Source: Candidatus Omnitrophota bacterium (lineage in GTDB: Bacteria; CAIJMQ01). From it: DNA of 64,000 nucleotides. The notes below the pieces were generated by a model that ran no database searches, was not told the DNA's origin, and saw nothing but the letters and a program-made list of their open reading frames with translations. This document shows, one piece after another, positions 9,783 through 19,815 of the stretch (position 1 is its first letter; each line of letters opens with the position of its first letter). The stretch spans positions 1-64,000 of the forward strand of contig JAHJCU010000003.1 in assembly GCA_018812925.1 (NCBI GenBank), in the 5' to 3' direction. The translations under genes and the position numbers were made by a program.

Positions 9783-11111
9783 ATGGCTGTAAATCTTGGT
9801 GGATTAAGAGATATTTTTAAAATTCCGGAATTATCAAGACGGATATTTGCGACTTTAGGTTTTCTTGCTCTTTATAGAGTGGGAATACATGTCCCTACCC
9901 CTGGAATAAATAGCGCATCTTTGGCAGATTTTTTTGAGAAAATGAAAGGGACTCTTTTCGGAATGTGGGATCTATTTGCCGGCGGGGCTTTGAGCCAAGC
10001 TTCAGTATTTGCTTTGGGCATAATGCCCTATATCACCGCTTCCATTATCATTCAGATGTTGGTTCCGGTTGTTCCCTATCTGGAAAAAATTTCCAAAGAA
10101 GAAGGCGAAGAAGGAAGAAGAAAAATAGTGCAGTTTACCCGCTACGGCACTATTCTGATTGCGTTAATACAGTCTTTGGGAATTGCAAAAGTGCTCGAGA
10201 TGCCGGGCAATTTTGGAGGGATTATCATGGTTGATTCCCCAGGATGGGCATTTAGAATAATGACTATAATAACAATGACTGCGGGAACTACTTTTATAAT
10301 GTGGATTGGGGAACAAATTTCCGAAAAGGGTATAGGTAATGGTATTTCTTTAATAATTTTTGCGGGTATATTAGCGCGTTCTCCAGGCGATGTCCTGAAG
10401 ACCCTCACACTTGTAAAAAACAAGCAAATGAGTATTCCTTTATTAATTTTCATTATAATTTTTGCGGTAGCGATAGTTGCAGGGATAATATTAATAACTC
10501 AAGCACAGAGACGAATTCCTGTTCAATACGCAAAAAGAGTTATAGGTAGAAGAATATATGGAGGGCAATCCACTTATGTCCCTTTAAGAGTAAATCAGGC
10601 AGGAGTTATTCCCATAATATTTGCGGTTTCCATAATGCAGTTCCCTGAAACTATAAGCACATTTTTTCTTCGCGGCACTGAATCTAAATTTACAGAAATT
10701 TTATCTCTTTTCTCATTAAGAAATCCTTTAGGAATGTTTGTTTATGCGGTTTTAATAATTTTCTTTACATATTTTTATACTGCTATGACTTTTAATCCTA
10801 ATGATATGGCTGATAATATAAAAAAACAGGGCGGATTTGTTCCGGGGATAAAGCCCGGTAGAACTACGGCTGATTATTTTGAACGGATAATGTCAAGAAT
10901 TGCGCTTCCTGGAGGATTGTTTCTTGCGGCGATAGCGTTGCTTCCGATGATTCTTGAACGCAAACTTAGTCTTCCTTTTTATTTTGGAGGAACGTCTTTG
11001 CTCATTGTTGTAGGTGTTGCACTGGATACAATGGGACAATTGGAATCACATTTATTGATGCGCCAATACAGTGGATTTATTCAAAAAGGCAAGATTAAGG
11101 GCAGATACTGA
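9783..11111 (+). CDS. secY: Protein translocase subunit SecY
   Basis: Multi-TM; RIGVHVPTPGI-like N-terminus, GIMPYITASIIIQ, FNPNDMADNIKKQGGFVPGIKPGRTTADY. Confidence 0.98.
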   Translation: MAVNLGGLRDIFKIPELSRRIFATLGFLALYRVGIHVPTPGINSASLADFFEKMKGTLFGMWDLFAGGALSQASVFALGIMPYITASIIIQMLVPVVPYLEKISKEEGEEGRRKIVQFTRYGTILIALIQSLGIAKVLEMPGNFGGIIMVDSPGWAFRIMTIITMTAGTTFIMWIGEQISEKGIGNGISLIIFAGILARSPGDVLKTLTLVKNKQMSIPLLIFIIIFAVAIVAGIILITQAQRRIPVQYAKRVIGRRIYGGQSTYVPLRVNQAGVIPIIFAVSIMQFPETISTFFLRGTESKFTEILSLFSLRNPLGMFVYAVLIIFFTYFYTAMTFNPNDMADNIKKQGGFVPGIKPGRTTADYFERIMSRIALPGGLFLAAIALLPMILERKLSLPFYFGGTSLLIVVGVALDTMGQLESHLLMRQYSGFIQKGKIKGRY

Positions 11112-11114
11112 TAT

Positions 11115-11768
11115 ATGAAAATATTGATAATGGGACCACCGGGCGCAGGAAAAGGTACGATAGCCGAAATGTTGCAGGAAAATTTTGACGTTGTTCATCT
11201 TTCAAGCGGAGATATCTTAAGAGATGCGATAAAAGAAAACAATCCGCTTGGCATGAAAGCAAAAGCGTTTATGGAAAAAGGCGTGCTTGTTCCGGATGAA
11301 ATAATCATAGAGATTATGAAAGAAAAAATTAATGCAGATGCTTTTGTATTGGATGGCTTCCCGAGAAATTTAGTGCAGGTCAAAAAACTAGAGGATGCAG
11401 ACATAAAAATAGACATAGTGCTGAATTTACAGGTAAGTGAAGAAACTGTAATTTCTCGCATTTCGGGTAGACGTATTTGCGCTCAATGCGGCAAGATATA
11501 TCATCTTAAAAATATGCCTCCTAAAAAAGAGGACATATGCGATGTTTGTAATGGGAAACTTTACCAAAGAGAAGATGATAAGCCTCAGACGATAAAAGAG
11601 CGACTCAATACTTATAGGGAGCAGACTGAAGAATTGGTAAAATATTATGACGAAAAAAATATACTAGAAAATATAGATGCTGGTGGAAATAAAGAAACCA
11701 CCTATGATAAAATAACGGGTTTAGAATGGCTAAAAAAGAGAAAATACAAGTCAAAGGCAGGATTGTAG
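11115..11768 (+). CDS. adk: Adenylate kinase (zinc-lid type)
   Basis: [31 protein letters not shown]...CDVCNGKL. Confidence 0.98.
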   Translation: MKILIMGPPGAGKGTIAEMLQENFDVVHLSSGDILRDAIKENNPLGMKAKAFMEKGVLVPDEIIIEIMKEKINADAFVLDGFPRNLVQVKKLEDADIKIDIVLNLQVSEETVISRISGRRICAQCGKIYHLKNMPPKKEDICDVCNGKLYQREDDKPQTIKERLNTYREQTEELVKYYDEKNILENIDAGGNKETTYDKITGLEWLKKRKYKSKAGL

Positions 11769-11947
11769 AATCTTTGCCTAATGCATACTTCAGAGTAGAG
11801 CTCGAGAATGGACATAAGATTTTAGCCCATATTTCCGGAAAAATGAGAGTGCATTTTATACGAATTTTGACGGGAGACGAAGTTACAGTCGAACTTTCTC
11901 CTTATGATTTAACAAGAGGCAGAATAACATATAGGCACAGTAGATAA
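11726..11947 (+). CDS. infA: Translation initiation factor IF-1
   Basis: [72 protein letters not shown]; overlaps adk by 43 nt. Confidence 0.97.
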   Translation: MAKKEKIQVKGRIVESLPNAYFRVELENGHKILAHISGKMRVHFIRILTGDEVTVELSPYDLTRGRITYRHSR

Positions 11948-11995
11948 AAAGTAGAGAGAGCCCCGCGTGGGGTTCTGGGTAGGTAAATAGAAAAA

Positions 11996-12109
11996 ATGAA
12001 AGTAAGAGTTTCAGTTAAAAAAATATGCGGGAAATGTAAACTTATAAGAAGAAGAGGACGTCTTCATATAATTTGTTCCAATCCTGCGCATAAACAAAGG
12101 CAGAAATAA
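11996..12109 (+). CDS. rpmJ: 50S ribosomal protein L36 (37 aa; too short for the ORF track)
   Basis: [37 protein letters not shown]. Confidence 0.97.
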   Translation: MKVRVSVKKICGKCKLIRRRGRLHIICSNPAHKQRQK

Positions 12110-12111
12110 CC

Positions 12112-12519
12112 ATGGCAAGAATTATGGGTGTTGAAATACCGGATGGGAAAAAAAGCAAAATATCGCTCAGGTATATTTATGGAATAGGGTCTGCTAGGGC
12201 TATGTTTATATTAAGTTCTACCGGCATAGATCCCGACAAAAAAATAAAAGAACTAAGTGGAGAGGAATTAAGCAAAATAGCCGCAGCAATTCAATCTAAC
12301 TTTAAGGTTGAAGGGGCATTGAAACAGGAAATCGCAGGTAACATAAGAGAACTTTCAAGCATAGGAACGTATAGAGGATACAGACATAAAGTGGGATTAC
12401 CTGTTCGCGGACAAAGAACATCTTGCAATGCACGCACAAGAAAAGGCCCAAAGAAGACTGTTGGTGTTTTAAGGAAAAAAGTAAAAGAAAGAATATCAGG
12501 ATCAGATAAAAAGGGATAA
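12112..12519 (+). CDS. rpsM: 30S ribosomal protein S13
   Basis: ARIMGVEIPDGKKSKISLRYIYGIG..., SIGTYRGYRHKVGLPVRGQRTSCNARTRKGPKKTV. Confidence 0.98.
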   Translation: MARIMGVEIPDGKKSKISLRYIYGIGSARAMFILSSTGIDPDKKIKELSGEELSKIAAAIQSNFKVEGALKQEIAGNIRELSSIGTYRGYRHKVGLPVRGQRTSCNARTRKGPKKTVGVLRKKVKERISGSDKKG

Positions 12520-12535
12520 CTAAAAAGGTAAAACT

Positions 12536-13096
12536 ATGGCAGATCCAAAACCAGAAAAAGAGAAGAAAGAAAAATCGACCGAAAAGCAGAAAAAAACTGA
12601 AGAGAAAAAAAAGGTTGAGGCAAATCAGAAAGTTGAACAAGCCAAAGATCCTAAAGTTGTTGCTGAAGAAAAACCGGTTGACGAAGGCAAAATAGTCGAA
12701 GAAATTAAAACGACTATTAGCAAGGGCAAGAAAAAAAGAAAGAATTTAAAGATTTCCAAAGGCATTGTTCATATAAAATCGACTTTCAACAACACACTGG
12801 TAACAATTGCTGATTCGCAAGGGAATACTATTGTTTCTTCTTCTTCCGGGGCAGTCGGATTTAAAGGCACAAAAAAATCTACCCCTTTTGCGGCTTCACG
12901 TGCCGCAGATATTGCGGGCAAGAAAGCTTTGGCATTTGGCATGAAAGAAGTAAGTGTTTATATTAAAGGACCCGGGGCAGGAAGAGAAGCGGCTATAAGG
13001 TCTTTGGAATCTGCAGGGCTTACGATAACACTTATAAGAGATGTAACCCCTATCCCGCATAATGGATGCAGACCGCCTAAGAGGAGAAGAGTGTAA
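12536..13096 (+). CDS. rpsK: 30S ribosomal protein S11 with about 60-aa Lys/Glu-rich N-terminal extension
   Basis: [46 protein letters not shown]..., CRPPKRRRV. Confidence 0.97.
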   Translation: MADPKPEKEKKEKSTEKQKKTEEKKKVEANQKVEQAKDPKVVAEEKPVDEGKIVEEIKTTISKGKKKRKNLKISKGIVHIKSTFNNTLVTIADSQGNTIVSSSSGAVGFKGTKKSTPFAASRAADIAGKKALAFGMKEVSVYIKGPGAGREAAIRSLESAGLTITLIRDVTPIPHNGCRPPKRRRV

Positions 13097-13097
13097 A

Positions 13098-13739
13098 ATG
13101 AGATATAGTGGACCTAGTTGTAAATTATGCAAGAAGGCAGAAGAAAAATTATTTTTAAAAGGATCCAAATGCAATACAGCTAAATGTATTATTGCACGCA
13201 AAGCAGAAAAATCCGATAAAAAAAGTAGAACCAAAAGAACTACTTCCCAAAAAAGAAGGACTAAACTGTCGGATTATGGAATCAGACTTGCGGAAAAACA
13301 GAAACTAAGAAGAATTTACGGTCTTTCGGAAAAAAGTTTTAGAATAATTTTTGACACCGCTTCTAAGAAAAAAGGCAATACTGGTGAAGTATTTTTGACC
13401 CTTTTGGAAAGACGGCTTGATAACGTTATTTTTAAAATGGGTTTTGCAAATTCAAGAGCGCATGCAAGGCAGCTTGTAGGTCATAAGTTTTTCATTGTCG
13501 GCAAAAGAAAGGTTAATATTCCTTCATATCTTGTAAAAGAGGGAGAAGTAATTAAATTAGATTCTGCCAAACAAGAAAAATTAAAGAAGACTATATCAAC
13601 TGAAGCAGAGATGGGAGTGCCTCTATGGCTTTCCTCCGATAGAAAAAAATTAGAAGGCAAGGTATTAAGGGATCCTAAACGAGAAGAAATTTCTGTTCCT
13701 GTGGAGGAGAATTTGATTGTCGAATTTTATTCTCGTTAA
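13098..13739 (+). CDS. rpsD: 30S ribosomal protein S4
   Basis: MRYSGPSCKLCKKAEEKLFLKG..., RRLDNVIFKMGFANSRAHARQLVGHKFFIVGKRKVNIPSYLVK; start set at ATG 13098. Confidence 0.97.
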   Translation: MRYSGPSCKLCKKAEEKLFLKGSKCNTAKCIIARKAEKSDKKSRTKRTTSQKRRTKLSDYGIRLAEKQKLRRIYGLSEKSFRIIFDTASKKKGNTGEVFLTLLERRLDNVIFKMGFANSRAHARQLVGHKFFIVGKRKVNIPSYLVKEGEVIKLDSAKQEKLKKTISTEAEMGVPLWLSSDRKKLEGKVLRDPKREEISVPVEENLIVEFYSR

Positions 13740-13797
13740 TCTATTATTTCACTGATCAAAAGATTTTTATAACGGTTTAAAAAGGGGATAAAAAGCT

Positions 13798-14787
13798 ATG
13801 GAAGAAAATAACAAGATTAAGTTTCTAATTATGCCGGAAAAATTAGAATGGGAAACATTGACCGAATCGTATGGAAAAGTTCTCGTATATTCTCTTGAAA
13901 GAGGATTTGCTACAACGCTAGGTAATTCTTTAAGGCGAATGCTTCTGTTTTGTATTCCGGGTGCAGCTATAACTTCTGTCAACATAGAAGGTGTCAAACA
14001 CGAATTTTCAAGCATACCGGGTGTTTTAGAAGACGTCCCCCAACTTATTGCTAACCTTAAACAGACAATAATAAAAATTCATGATGAAGAGGGCGGTAAA
14101 AAAGAACTTTTACTTGATGTTCAAGGCGAAGGAGAAGTAAGAGCCGGAGATATAAAGACTGACAAAGATGTGGAAATACTCAATCCACATCTTCATCTTG
14201 CTACATTGAGTAAAGGCAAAAGTTTAAAGATAAGTATTCAAGTTGAAAGAGGTAAGAGCTACATACAAGCTAAAAAAATGCCTGTTGATGCAGATGTGCC
14301 GATAGGAACTGTAGCTGTCGATGCGCTGTTTTCTCCTGTCCAAAAAGTAGATTTTAAAGTGGAAAACACGCGTGTAGGAGATAGAATAGATTATGAAAAA
14401 CTAGCCTTGGAAATCCGGACAAACGGAACGATAACTCCAGATAAAGCATTAGAGTATGCAACGGAAGTTTTGATTAAGCACTACGAATTCATTTTGAATG
14501 TTTTAGAGAAAAAAGATGTCAAAGAAGAGATAGAGGAAGAAATTCTAAAAGAAACTAAAAAAGAAGATAAAAAAGGATTGTTATCTAGAAACCTTTCTGA
14601 GTTTGATCTCTCAGTTCGTTCAATGAATTGTTTGAAAGCTGGGAACCTAAAGACATTGAACGATTTAGTGAAAAAAAATGAAGAAGAATTGATGCAGATT
14701 AAGAATTTTGGCAAAAAATCTCTTGATGAATTGAGCGATTTGGTTGCTAAACTTGGGCTTTCGTTCAAACAAACAAAAGAAAAATAA
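13798..14787 (+). CDS. rpoA: DNA-directed RNA polymerase subunit alpha
   Basis: FATTLGNSLRRMLLFCIPGAAITSV..., C-terminal LDLSVRSMNCLKAGNLKTLNDLV-type alpha-CTD. Confidence 0.98.
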   Translation: MEENNKIKFLIMPEKLEWETLTESYGKVLVYSLERGFATTLGNSLRRMLLFCIPGAAITSVNIEGVKHEFSSIPGVLEDVPQLIANLKQTIIKIHDEEGGKKELLLDVQGEGEVRAGDIKTDKDVEILNPHLHLATLSKGKSLKISIQVERGKSYIQAKKMPVDADVPIGTVAVDALFSPVQKVDFKVENTRVGDRIDYEKLALEIRTNGTITPDKALEYATEVLIKHYEFILNVLEKKDVKEEIEEEILKETKKEDKKGLLSRNLSEFDLSVRSMNCLKAGNLKTLNDLVKKNEEELMQIKNFGKKSLDELSDLVAKLGLSFKQTKEK

Positions 14788-14802
14788 CACTAATCACAAA
14801 AA

Positions 14803-15243
14803 ATGAGACACATTAATAAAAAAAGAAAACTTGGGATGAAGGCGTCTCGAAGAAAATCTGTTTTAAAGAATTTATTCACTTCGCTTCTTGCTTACGGTAA
14901 GGTAAAAACGACAGAAATAAGAGGCAAAGAATTAGTGAGAGTTGGCAATAGTCTTATAGAAAAAGCGAAAAAGAGTGATTTAGCTTCCCGCAGAAAAGTT
15001 TCATCGCATATTACCAAAGACACGGTTTCCATAAACTTTTTTCAAGAAATCTTGCCAAAATTGGCTAATCGTACAGGCGGGTATCTTAGATTGCTTAGAG
15101 TAGGTATTCGAAAAGGTGATGGAGCTAAAGTAGTAATGGTGCAGCTGATTACAGAAGATGGTTCCAAGAACACACCTGCTAGTCAAATCGCAGGCTCAGA
15201 AGACAGAAAACAGAAGGCAGAAAGCAAAATACAGAATGCATAG
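14803..15243 (+). CDS. rplQ: 50S ribosomal protein L17 (C-terminus encoded by repeat-like sequence)
   Basis: MRHINKKRKLGMKASRRKSVLKNLFTSLLAYGKVKTTE..., NRTGGYLRLLRVGIRKGDGAKVVMVQLI. Confidence 0.97.
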   Translation: MRHINKKRKLGMKASRRKSVLKNLFTSLLAYGKVKTTEIRGKELVRVGNSLIEKAKKSDLASRRKVSSHITKDTVSINFFQEILPKLANRTGGYLRLLRVGIRKGDGAKVVMVQLITEDGSKNTPASQIAGSEDRKQKAESKIQNA

Positions 15244-15287
15244 GGTGGAAATCCAACTTCTGACTTCTGACCTCTTATATCTTGATA

Positions 15288-16463
15288 ATGAGCATCAAAG
15301 TTATAAATGACAAATGCACAGGCTGTAGATTGTGTCTTAATGTCTGCCCCGTTAACGCAATCGATATCAATGACAAAAAAGCTGTAATCCTTCCAAACTG
15401 CACGTTTTGCGGTGTCTGCGTAGACATATGTAAATTTAACGCTATAGTTATTACAAAAGAACAAAAAAAAGCAAAAGAAGGATATAAAGGCGTTTGGGTG
15501 TTTGCCGAAAGAAAAGGCGATGCACTTCATGATGTAGGTATAGAACTCTTATCTTGTGGCAGAGATATAGCAAGCAAATTAGGTGTTGAGTTGGTATCAG
15601 TTCTTGCTGGCGATCATTCTGAAGACGATGCTCAAAAACTTATTTATTACGGTGCAGATAAAGTTTTTATAATAAAAGATTCAAAATTAAATACAGCCGA
15701 AATAGGATTTTTAACTAAAGCATTCTTCGATTTGGCAGAAAGAGAAAAACCTGAAGTTATCCTTTTTGGAGCAACCTCATTAGGTAGGTCATTAGCTCCT
15801 CGCATTGCAGGACGTCTCAATACGGGACTTACAGCCGATTGCACGGAACTTGATGTAGATACTGATAAAAAACTCTTACTCCAAACACGCCCGGCTTTCG
15901 GCGGAAACATAATGGCTACGATCATAACTCCCGCAATGAGACCGCAGATGGCTACAGTTCGTCCAAAAGTAATGAAGAAACCCGAATTGGACAAAACAAG
16001 AAAAGGCGAAATAATAACGATAACCCCCTTGCTTGATGCAAAAGACCAACTTACAAAAATACTGCAAACCATAAGAGAAGAAAAAGATGTAGTTGATTTA
16101 CAGGAAGCAGATATAATTGTTTCTGGCGGAAGAGGAATAGGTAAAAAAGAAAATTTTGTTCTTATACAAGAACTTGCAAAGATTTTAGGCGGCGCAGTCG
16201 GCGCATCAAGAGCAACTGTTGACGCAGGCTGGATTCCTTCTTACCATCAAGTCGGGCAAACAGGCAAAACTGTTCAACCCAAACTCTACATTGCTTGCGG
16301 CATTTCAGGCGCTATTCAACATCAAGTAGGCATGCGTTCATCAGACATAATAATAGCAATCAATAAAGATCCTGAAGCTCCCATCTTTGACATTGCAACC
16401 TATGGTATAGTCGGTGATCTCTTTGAAATAATCCCTACTTTAATAAAACAACTCAAGAAATGA
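15288..16463 (+). CDS. etfA: Electron transfer flavoprotein subunit alpha with N-terminal 2[4Fe-4S] ferredoxin domain
   Basis: CTGCRLCLNVCPVNAI...CTFCGVCVDICKFNAI; C-terminal SGGRGIGKKENF..., GASRATVDAGWIPSYHQVGQTGKTVQPKLYIACGISGAIQHQVGM. Confidence 0.95.
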   Translation: MSIKVINDKCTGCRLCLNVCPVNAIDINDKKAVILPNCTFCGVCVDICKFNAIVITKEQKKAKEGYKGVWVFAERKGDALHDVGIELLSCGRDIASKLGVELVSVLAGDHSEDDAQKLIYYGADKVFIIKDSKLNTAEIGFLTKAFFDLAEREKPEVILFGATSLGRSLAPRIAGRLNTGLTADCTELDVDTDKKLLLQTRPAFGGNIMATIITPAMRPQMATVRPKVMKKPELDKTRKGEIITITPLLDAKDQLTKILQTIREEKDVVDLQEADIIVSGGRGIGKKENFVLIQELAKILGGAVGASRATVDAGWIPSYHQVGQTGKTVQPKLYIACGISGAIQHQVGMRSSDIIIAINKDPEAPIFDIATYGIVGDLFEIIPTLIKQLKK

Positions 16464-16545
16464 TAGGTAAAGCTGTAAGTTTAAGTGTCAAGTATGAAGA
16501 TAAAACTGACGACTAAAGATTATAAACCATAAACTATAAACTAAA

Positions 16546-17631
16546 ATGTCATTCACTTTTGAATTCAGTATCTTGCCGAAAGTTAATCACGCAATTATAG
16601 AAATAGAAAGAGTAAGGGGTTTCTTAGACGCAGTCAAAGCCAAAAAAAATCGGCTGTTAGATATGCAAAATGAAGTTCTTATGCTTGAATCTCATTACTC
16701 TACGCATATTGAGGGAACGGAGCTGACTTTAAACGAGTCAAAAGATATATTAGAAGATATACCCGTTAAAGATGTAAATTCTGAAGATAAGCAAGAACTA
16801 CTTAACTACAGAGAAGCTTTGAAATTTATTTGTAAATACTTAAACACAAACACTCCCGTTACGGAACAACTAATCAAAGAAATTCATAGGATAACTGTAA
16901 AAGACGTAAGGAATAACCAAGCCGAGCCGGGGAATTATCGTAAAGTCCAAAATCATGTGGTGAACCTAAAAACACAGGAAATTATATATACTCCGCCGCC
17001 TTCTTCAGAAGTGCCGCGATTAATGAAAGAATTCGTAATGTGGCTTAATAAAAAGAAAGAATTTCTATCGCCTGTTTTTATTGCAGGCATAGCTCAGATC
17101 CAACTTGTTAACATTCATCCCTTTGTTGATGGCAACGGCAGAACTGCGCGACTGCTTGCTACCCTAATCCTTTATAAAAAAGGATATAATTTTAAACAGC
17201 TTTTCAGTATATCGGAATATTATGACAAAGATAGACCCGCCTACTATGAAGCCATTCGTTCTGTCAGCCAAAACGATATGGATTTGACCTTATGGCTTGA
17301 ATATTTTGTAAAAGGATTGCAATTTCAGATATCTAAAATTAGAGAAAAAGCCGAAAATATTATCCAATTGGAATTATTAATAGAGCAACTAAATTCTTGC
17401 AAACTCAACGACTGTCAAGAAAAAATTATCGGCTATATTTTCCTAAAAGAAAGTATTGACAACGAAAAATGTCAAAAACTGTGTTGCTTAACGAAGACAA
17501 ATTCTACTCGCAATCTAACTTATCTGGTTAAAGAAAATTTAATAGAAACGAAAGATCACGAAAATATATCTTCCTATCTTTTTTCTAATTTAGTGCTTGG
17601 AATAATAAAAAATATAAAGAAACACAGGTGA
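16546..17631 (+). CDS. Fic domain protein (class II-like, N-terminal inhibitory motif)
   Basis: HPFVDGNGRTARLL Fic motif; STHIEGT matches the (S/T)xxxE(G/N) inhibitory helix. Confidence 0.93.
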   Translation: MSFTFEFSILPKVNHAIIEIERVRGFLDAVKAKKNRLLDMQNEVLMLESHYSTHIEGTELTLNESKDILEDIPVKDVNSEDKQELLNYREALKFICKYLNTNTPVTEQLIKEIHRITVKDVRNNQAEPGNYRKVQNHVVNLKTQEIIYTPPPSSEVPRLMKEFVMWLNKKKEFLSPVFIAGIAQIQLVNIHPFVDGNGRTARLLATLILYKKGYNFKQLFSISEYYDKDRPAYYEAIRSVSQNDMDLTLWLEYFVKGLQFQISKIREKAENIIQLELLIEQLNSCKLNDCQEKIIGYIFLKESIDNEKCQKLCCLTKTNSTRNLTYLVKENLIETKDHENISSYLFSNLVLGIIKNIKKHR

Positions 17632-17647
17632 GAATTTTTTAAAAATC

Positions 17648-18055
17648 TTAATCGTTTGATTTAAATGAAGTTATCTTAATAACCTTGCCGTCATCCATTA
17701 TCTTTTGAATCTTTTTCTTAAGCTCTTTCTTTATAAATGCTCTGGTGACGGGGATAAGAGCTAAGAAGCCAACAGCATCAGTTAACAATCCGGGGGTAAG
17801 CAGTAGTATTCCTCCGCAAAGTATTATTACTCCGTCAATTATCTCTTCGCCGGGCATTATGCCGCCATTTACTTCTGTTTCTATTTTCTGGAGTGTTTTA
17901 AAACCTTGTTCTCTTGCAAGGAATGCGCCCAGCACTCCTGTTACTATTACAATTGTCAGAGTATAAATAACACCGATATGCTTGCCGATTTCTATTAATA
18001 GAGCAAGTTCTATAATCGGGATTAATGTAAAAAGCAGAATTAAATATCCTAACAT
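17648..18055 (-). CDS. FxsA family membrane protein
   Basis: LFTLIPIIELALLIEIGKHIG..., GGILLLTPGLLTDAVGFLALIP. Confidence 0.85.
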   Translation of the reverse strand: MLGYLILLFTLIPIIELALLIEIGKHIGVIYTLTIVIVTGVLGAFLAREQGFKTLQKIETEVNGGIMPGEEIIDGVIILCGGILLLTPGLLTDAVGFLALIPVTRAFIKKELKKKIQKIMDDGKVIKITSFKSND

Positions 18056-18163
18056 TTGCCGTCTCCTCCTTTGGATTCTTTCTCATTATACTAAATAACA
18101 AGTGCGACATACCAAAACGCAATACTTCTGACAAAGAATGTAAAAGTGAGTATAATCCTTTCA

Positions 18164-18904
18164 ATGCCCGACAAAAGAATGCTCTTCCCTGATTCTTTTT
18201 CTAAAATAAAAAACGGGGACGTTGCAATTAAGATAGACAAGATAATTCGTTCAAAGCGTAAAACTCTTGGATTGGAAATTGCGCATGATGCTTCTTTAAT
18301 CGTTCGGGTGCCACATAACGTTTCTTTGAATGATATTCAAAAGGTGGTATTTGAAAAAAGGGATTGGATAGCAAATAAGCAGAGGTTTATAAGAGAAAGG
18401 CGTCTTAAAGCATTTCCCAAAAAATTTCTAGATATAGAAGAATTCTTTTATTTGGGTGAAAGTTATCCTCTTGTGATTTTAGAGAATGCCCAAAGTCCGC
18501 TTTTGTTTGATAGAGAATTTCAGCTGAGAAGAGAAAATCTTTTATCGGCAAAGCGTTTGTTTGTAGATTGGTATAAGAAACAGGCGTCTTTAAAAATAAA
18601 AGAAAGATTGGATTTTTATTCGGATTTATTGGGATATGAGTATAATAAGTTCGGCATATCTAATGCCAAGAGGCGCTGGGGTTCTTGCAACGGCAAGGGG
18701 AATATTTATGTTAATTGGAGATTAATTATGGCGCCTTTGGACGTTATAGATTATGTTGTTGCACATGAATTAACGCATTTGGCACATAGAAATCATTCCA
18801 GAAAGTTTTGGAACAGGATGGAAATAATCCAGAGCGATTATAAACAGAGAAGAAAATGGTTAAAAGAAAATGGACACTTGTTAATGATAGATAATTGTTG
18901 TTAA
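18164..18904 (+). CDS. YgjP-like metallopeptidase family protein
   Basis: RRWGSCNGKGNIYVNWRLIMAPLDVIDYVVAHELTHLAHRNHSRKFW (HELTH). Confidence 0.9.
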   Translation: MPDKRMLFPDSFSKIKNGDVAIKIDKIIRSKRKTLGLEIAHDASLIVRVPHNVSLNDIQKVVFEKRDWIANKQRFIRERRLKAFPKKFLDIEEFFYLGESYPLVILENAQSPLLFDREFQLRRENLLSAKRLFVDWYKKQASLKIKERLDFYSDLLGYEYNKFGISNAKRRWGSCNGKGNIYVNWRLIMAPLDVIDYVVAHELTHLAHRNHSRKFWNRMEIIQSDYKQRRKWLKENGHLLMIDNCC

Positions 18905-18943
18905 ATAAGATATATTAGATAATAACGAAAGGAGGGATGAGAT

Positions 18944-19318
18944 ATGGGATGGTTATTGATGATTATTAAAGCGCTGGGTGTGATTATGGCTGTTGTTGGA
19001 GTGTTGTTTAGTGCGATACCGGAAAAATTGATTAAGTTTATACCTTTATTTAAAGTGACTAAGCGAATCCGCATTGTCGGTATTGTAAGGTTGGGGATTG
19101 CTGTTATTTTTTTACTTGCTGCATCAGGGAGCAGATGGCCTATTGTTATAGCAGTCTTGGGTATTATTACTCTTATAAGCGGTGTTCTTGCTCTTACGCT
19201 CAAGGTGAAGCATATAAAGACGTTTATTGATTGGATTGAGGCTAGAAATGAAATGTTTGTCCGTATTATGGGCGGAGTCGTTGTGCTGATTGGATTGCTG
19301 ATTATTTTTGCGGCGTAA
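18944..19318 (+). CDS. Small multi-TM hypothetical membrane protein
   Basis: ORF with RBS-like aaaggaggg upstream; hydrophobic segments. Confidence 0.7.
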   Translation: MGWLLMIIKALGVIMAVVGVLFSAIPEKLIKFIPLFKVTKRIRIVGIVRLGIAVIFLLAASGSRWPIVIAVLGIITLISGVLALTLKVKHIKTFIDWIEARNEMFVRIMGGVVVLIGLLIIFAA

Positions 19319-19371
19319 TAAAAACAAACAAAAAATACGCGTAGAGTTTTGTTAAGACAAGAATCTGATGT

Positions 19372-19815
19372 ATGGCAAATAAAAAAGCAAGAGACCTTTT
19401 TGAAAAACTTAAGAAAGAAACATTTTCGCGTAAAAGTCCTCACGAGATATCTCTTGGGATAGGGTTTGGCGTCTTTTTGGGAGTGTTGCCGCTACAGGGT
19501 TTTAAAACGGCAATTGTCGCGCTTATAGGTGTTTTGTATAAAAAAATAAATCTTATAGCGATATTTACGGCAAGTACCGTTTTTTCTTTTATCCCGGTAG
19601 TTCCTTTTGTGTATTTTTTTGATTATTGGGTAGGGGCTAAAATTTTAAGTATACCGGTAATTTTTACGATGGAATTTTTTAAACATTTCAATGTTAAAAT
19701 ACTGGGTAGCGCTGTAGGAGCTTTGTTTTTGGGTGGGGCAGTTGTTGGGATAACATTTGGAATCCTTTCTTATTTTTTATCGTTTTATATTATTAAACTG
19801 AAACAGAGTAGGTGA
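19372..19815 (+). CDS. DUF2062-like membrane protein
   Basis: SPHEISLGIGFGVFLGVLPLQGFKTAIVALIGVLYKKINLIAIFTAS. Confidence 0.75.
   Translation: MANKKARDLFEKLKKETFSRKSPHEISLGIGFGVFLGVLPLQGFKTAIVALIGVLYKKINLIAIFTASTVFSFIPVVPFVYFFDYWVGAKILSIPVIFTMEFFKHFNVKILGSAVGALFLGGAVVGITFGILSYFLSFYIIKLKQSR

Noticed and set aside
11961-11974. CCCCgcgtGGGG hairpin between infA and rpmJ as terminator
   Set aside because: 4-bp stem and no T-tract; would interrupt an operon that continues
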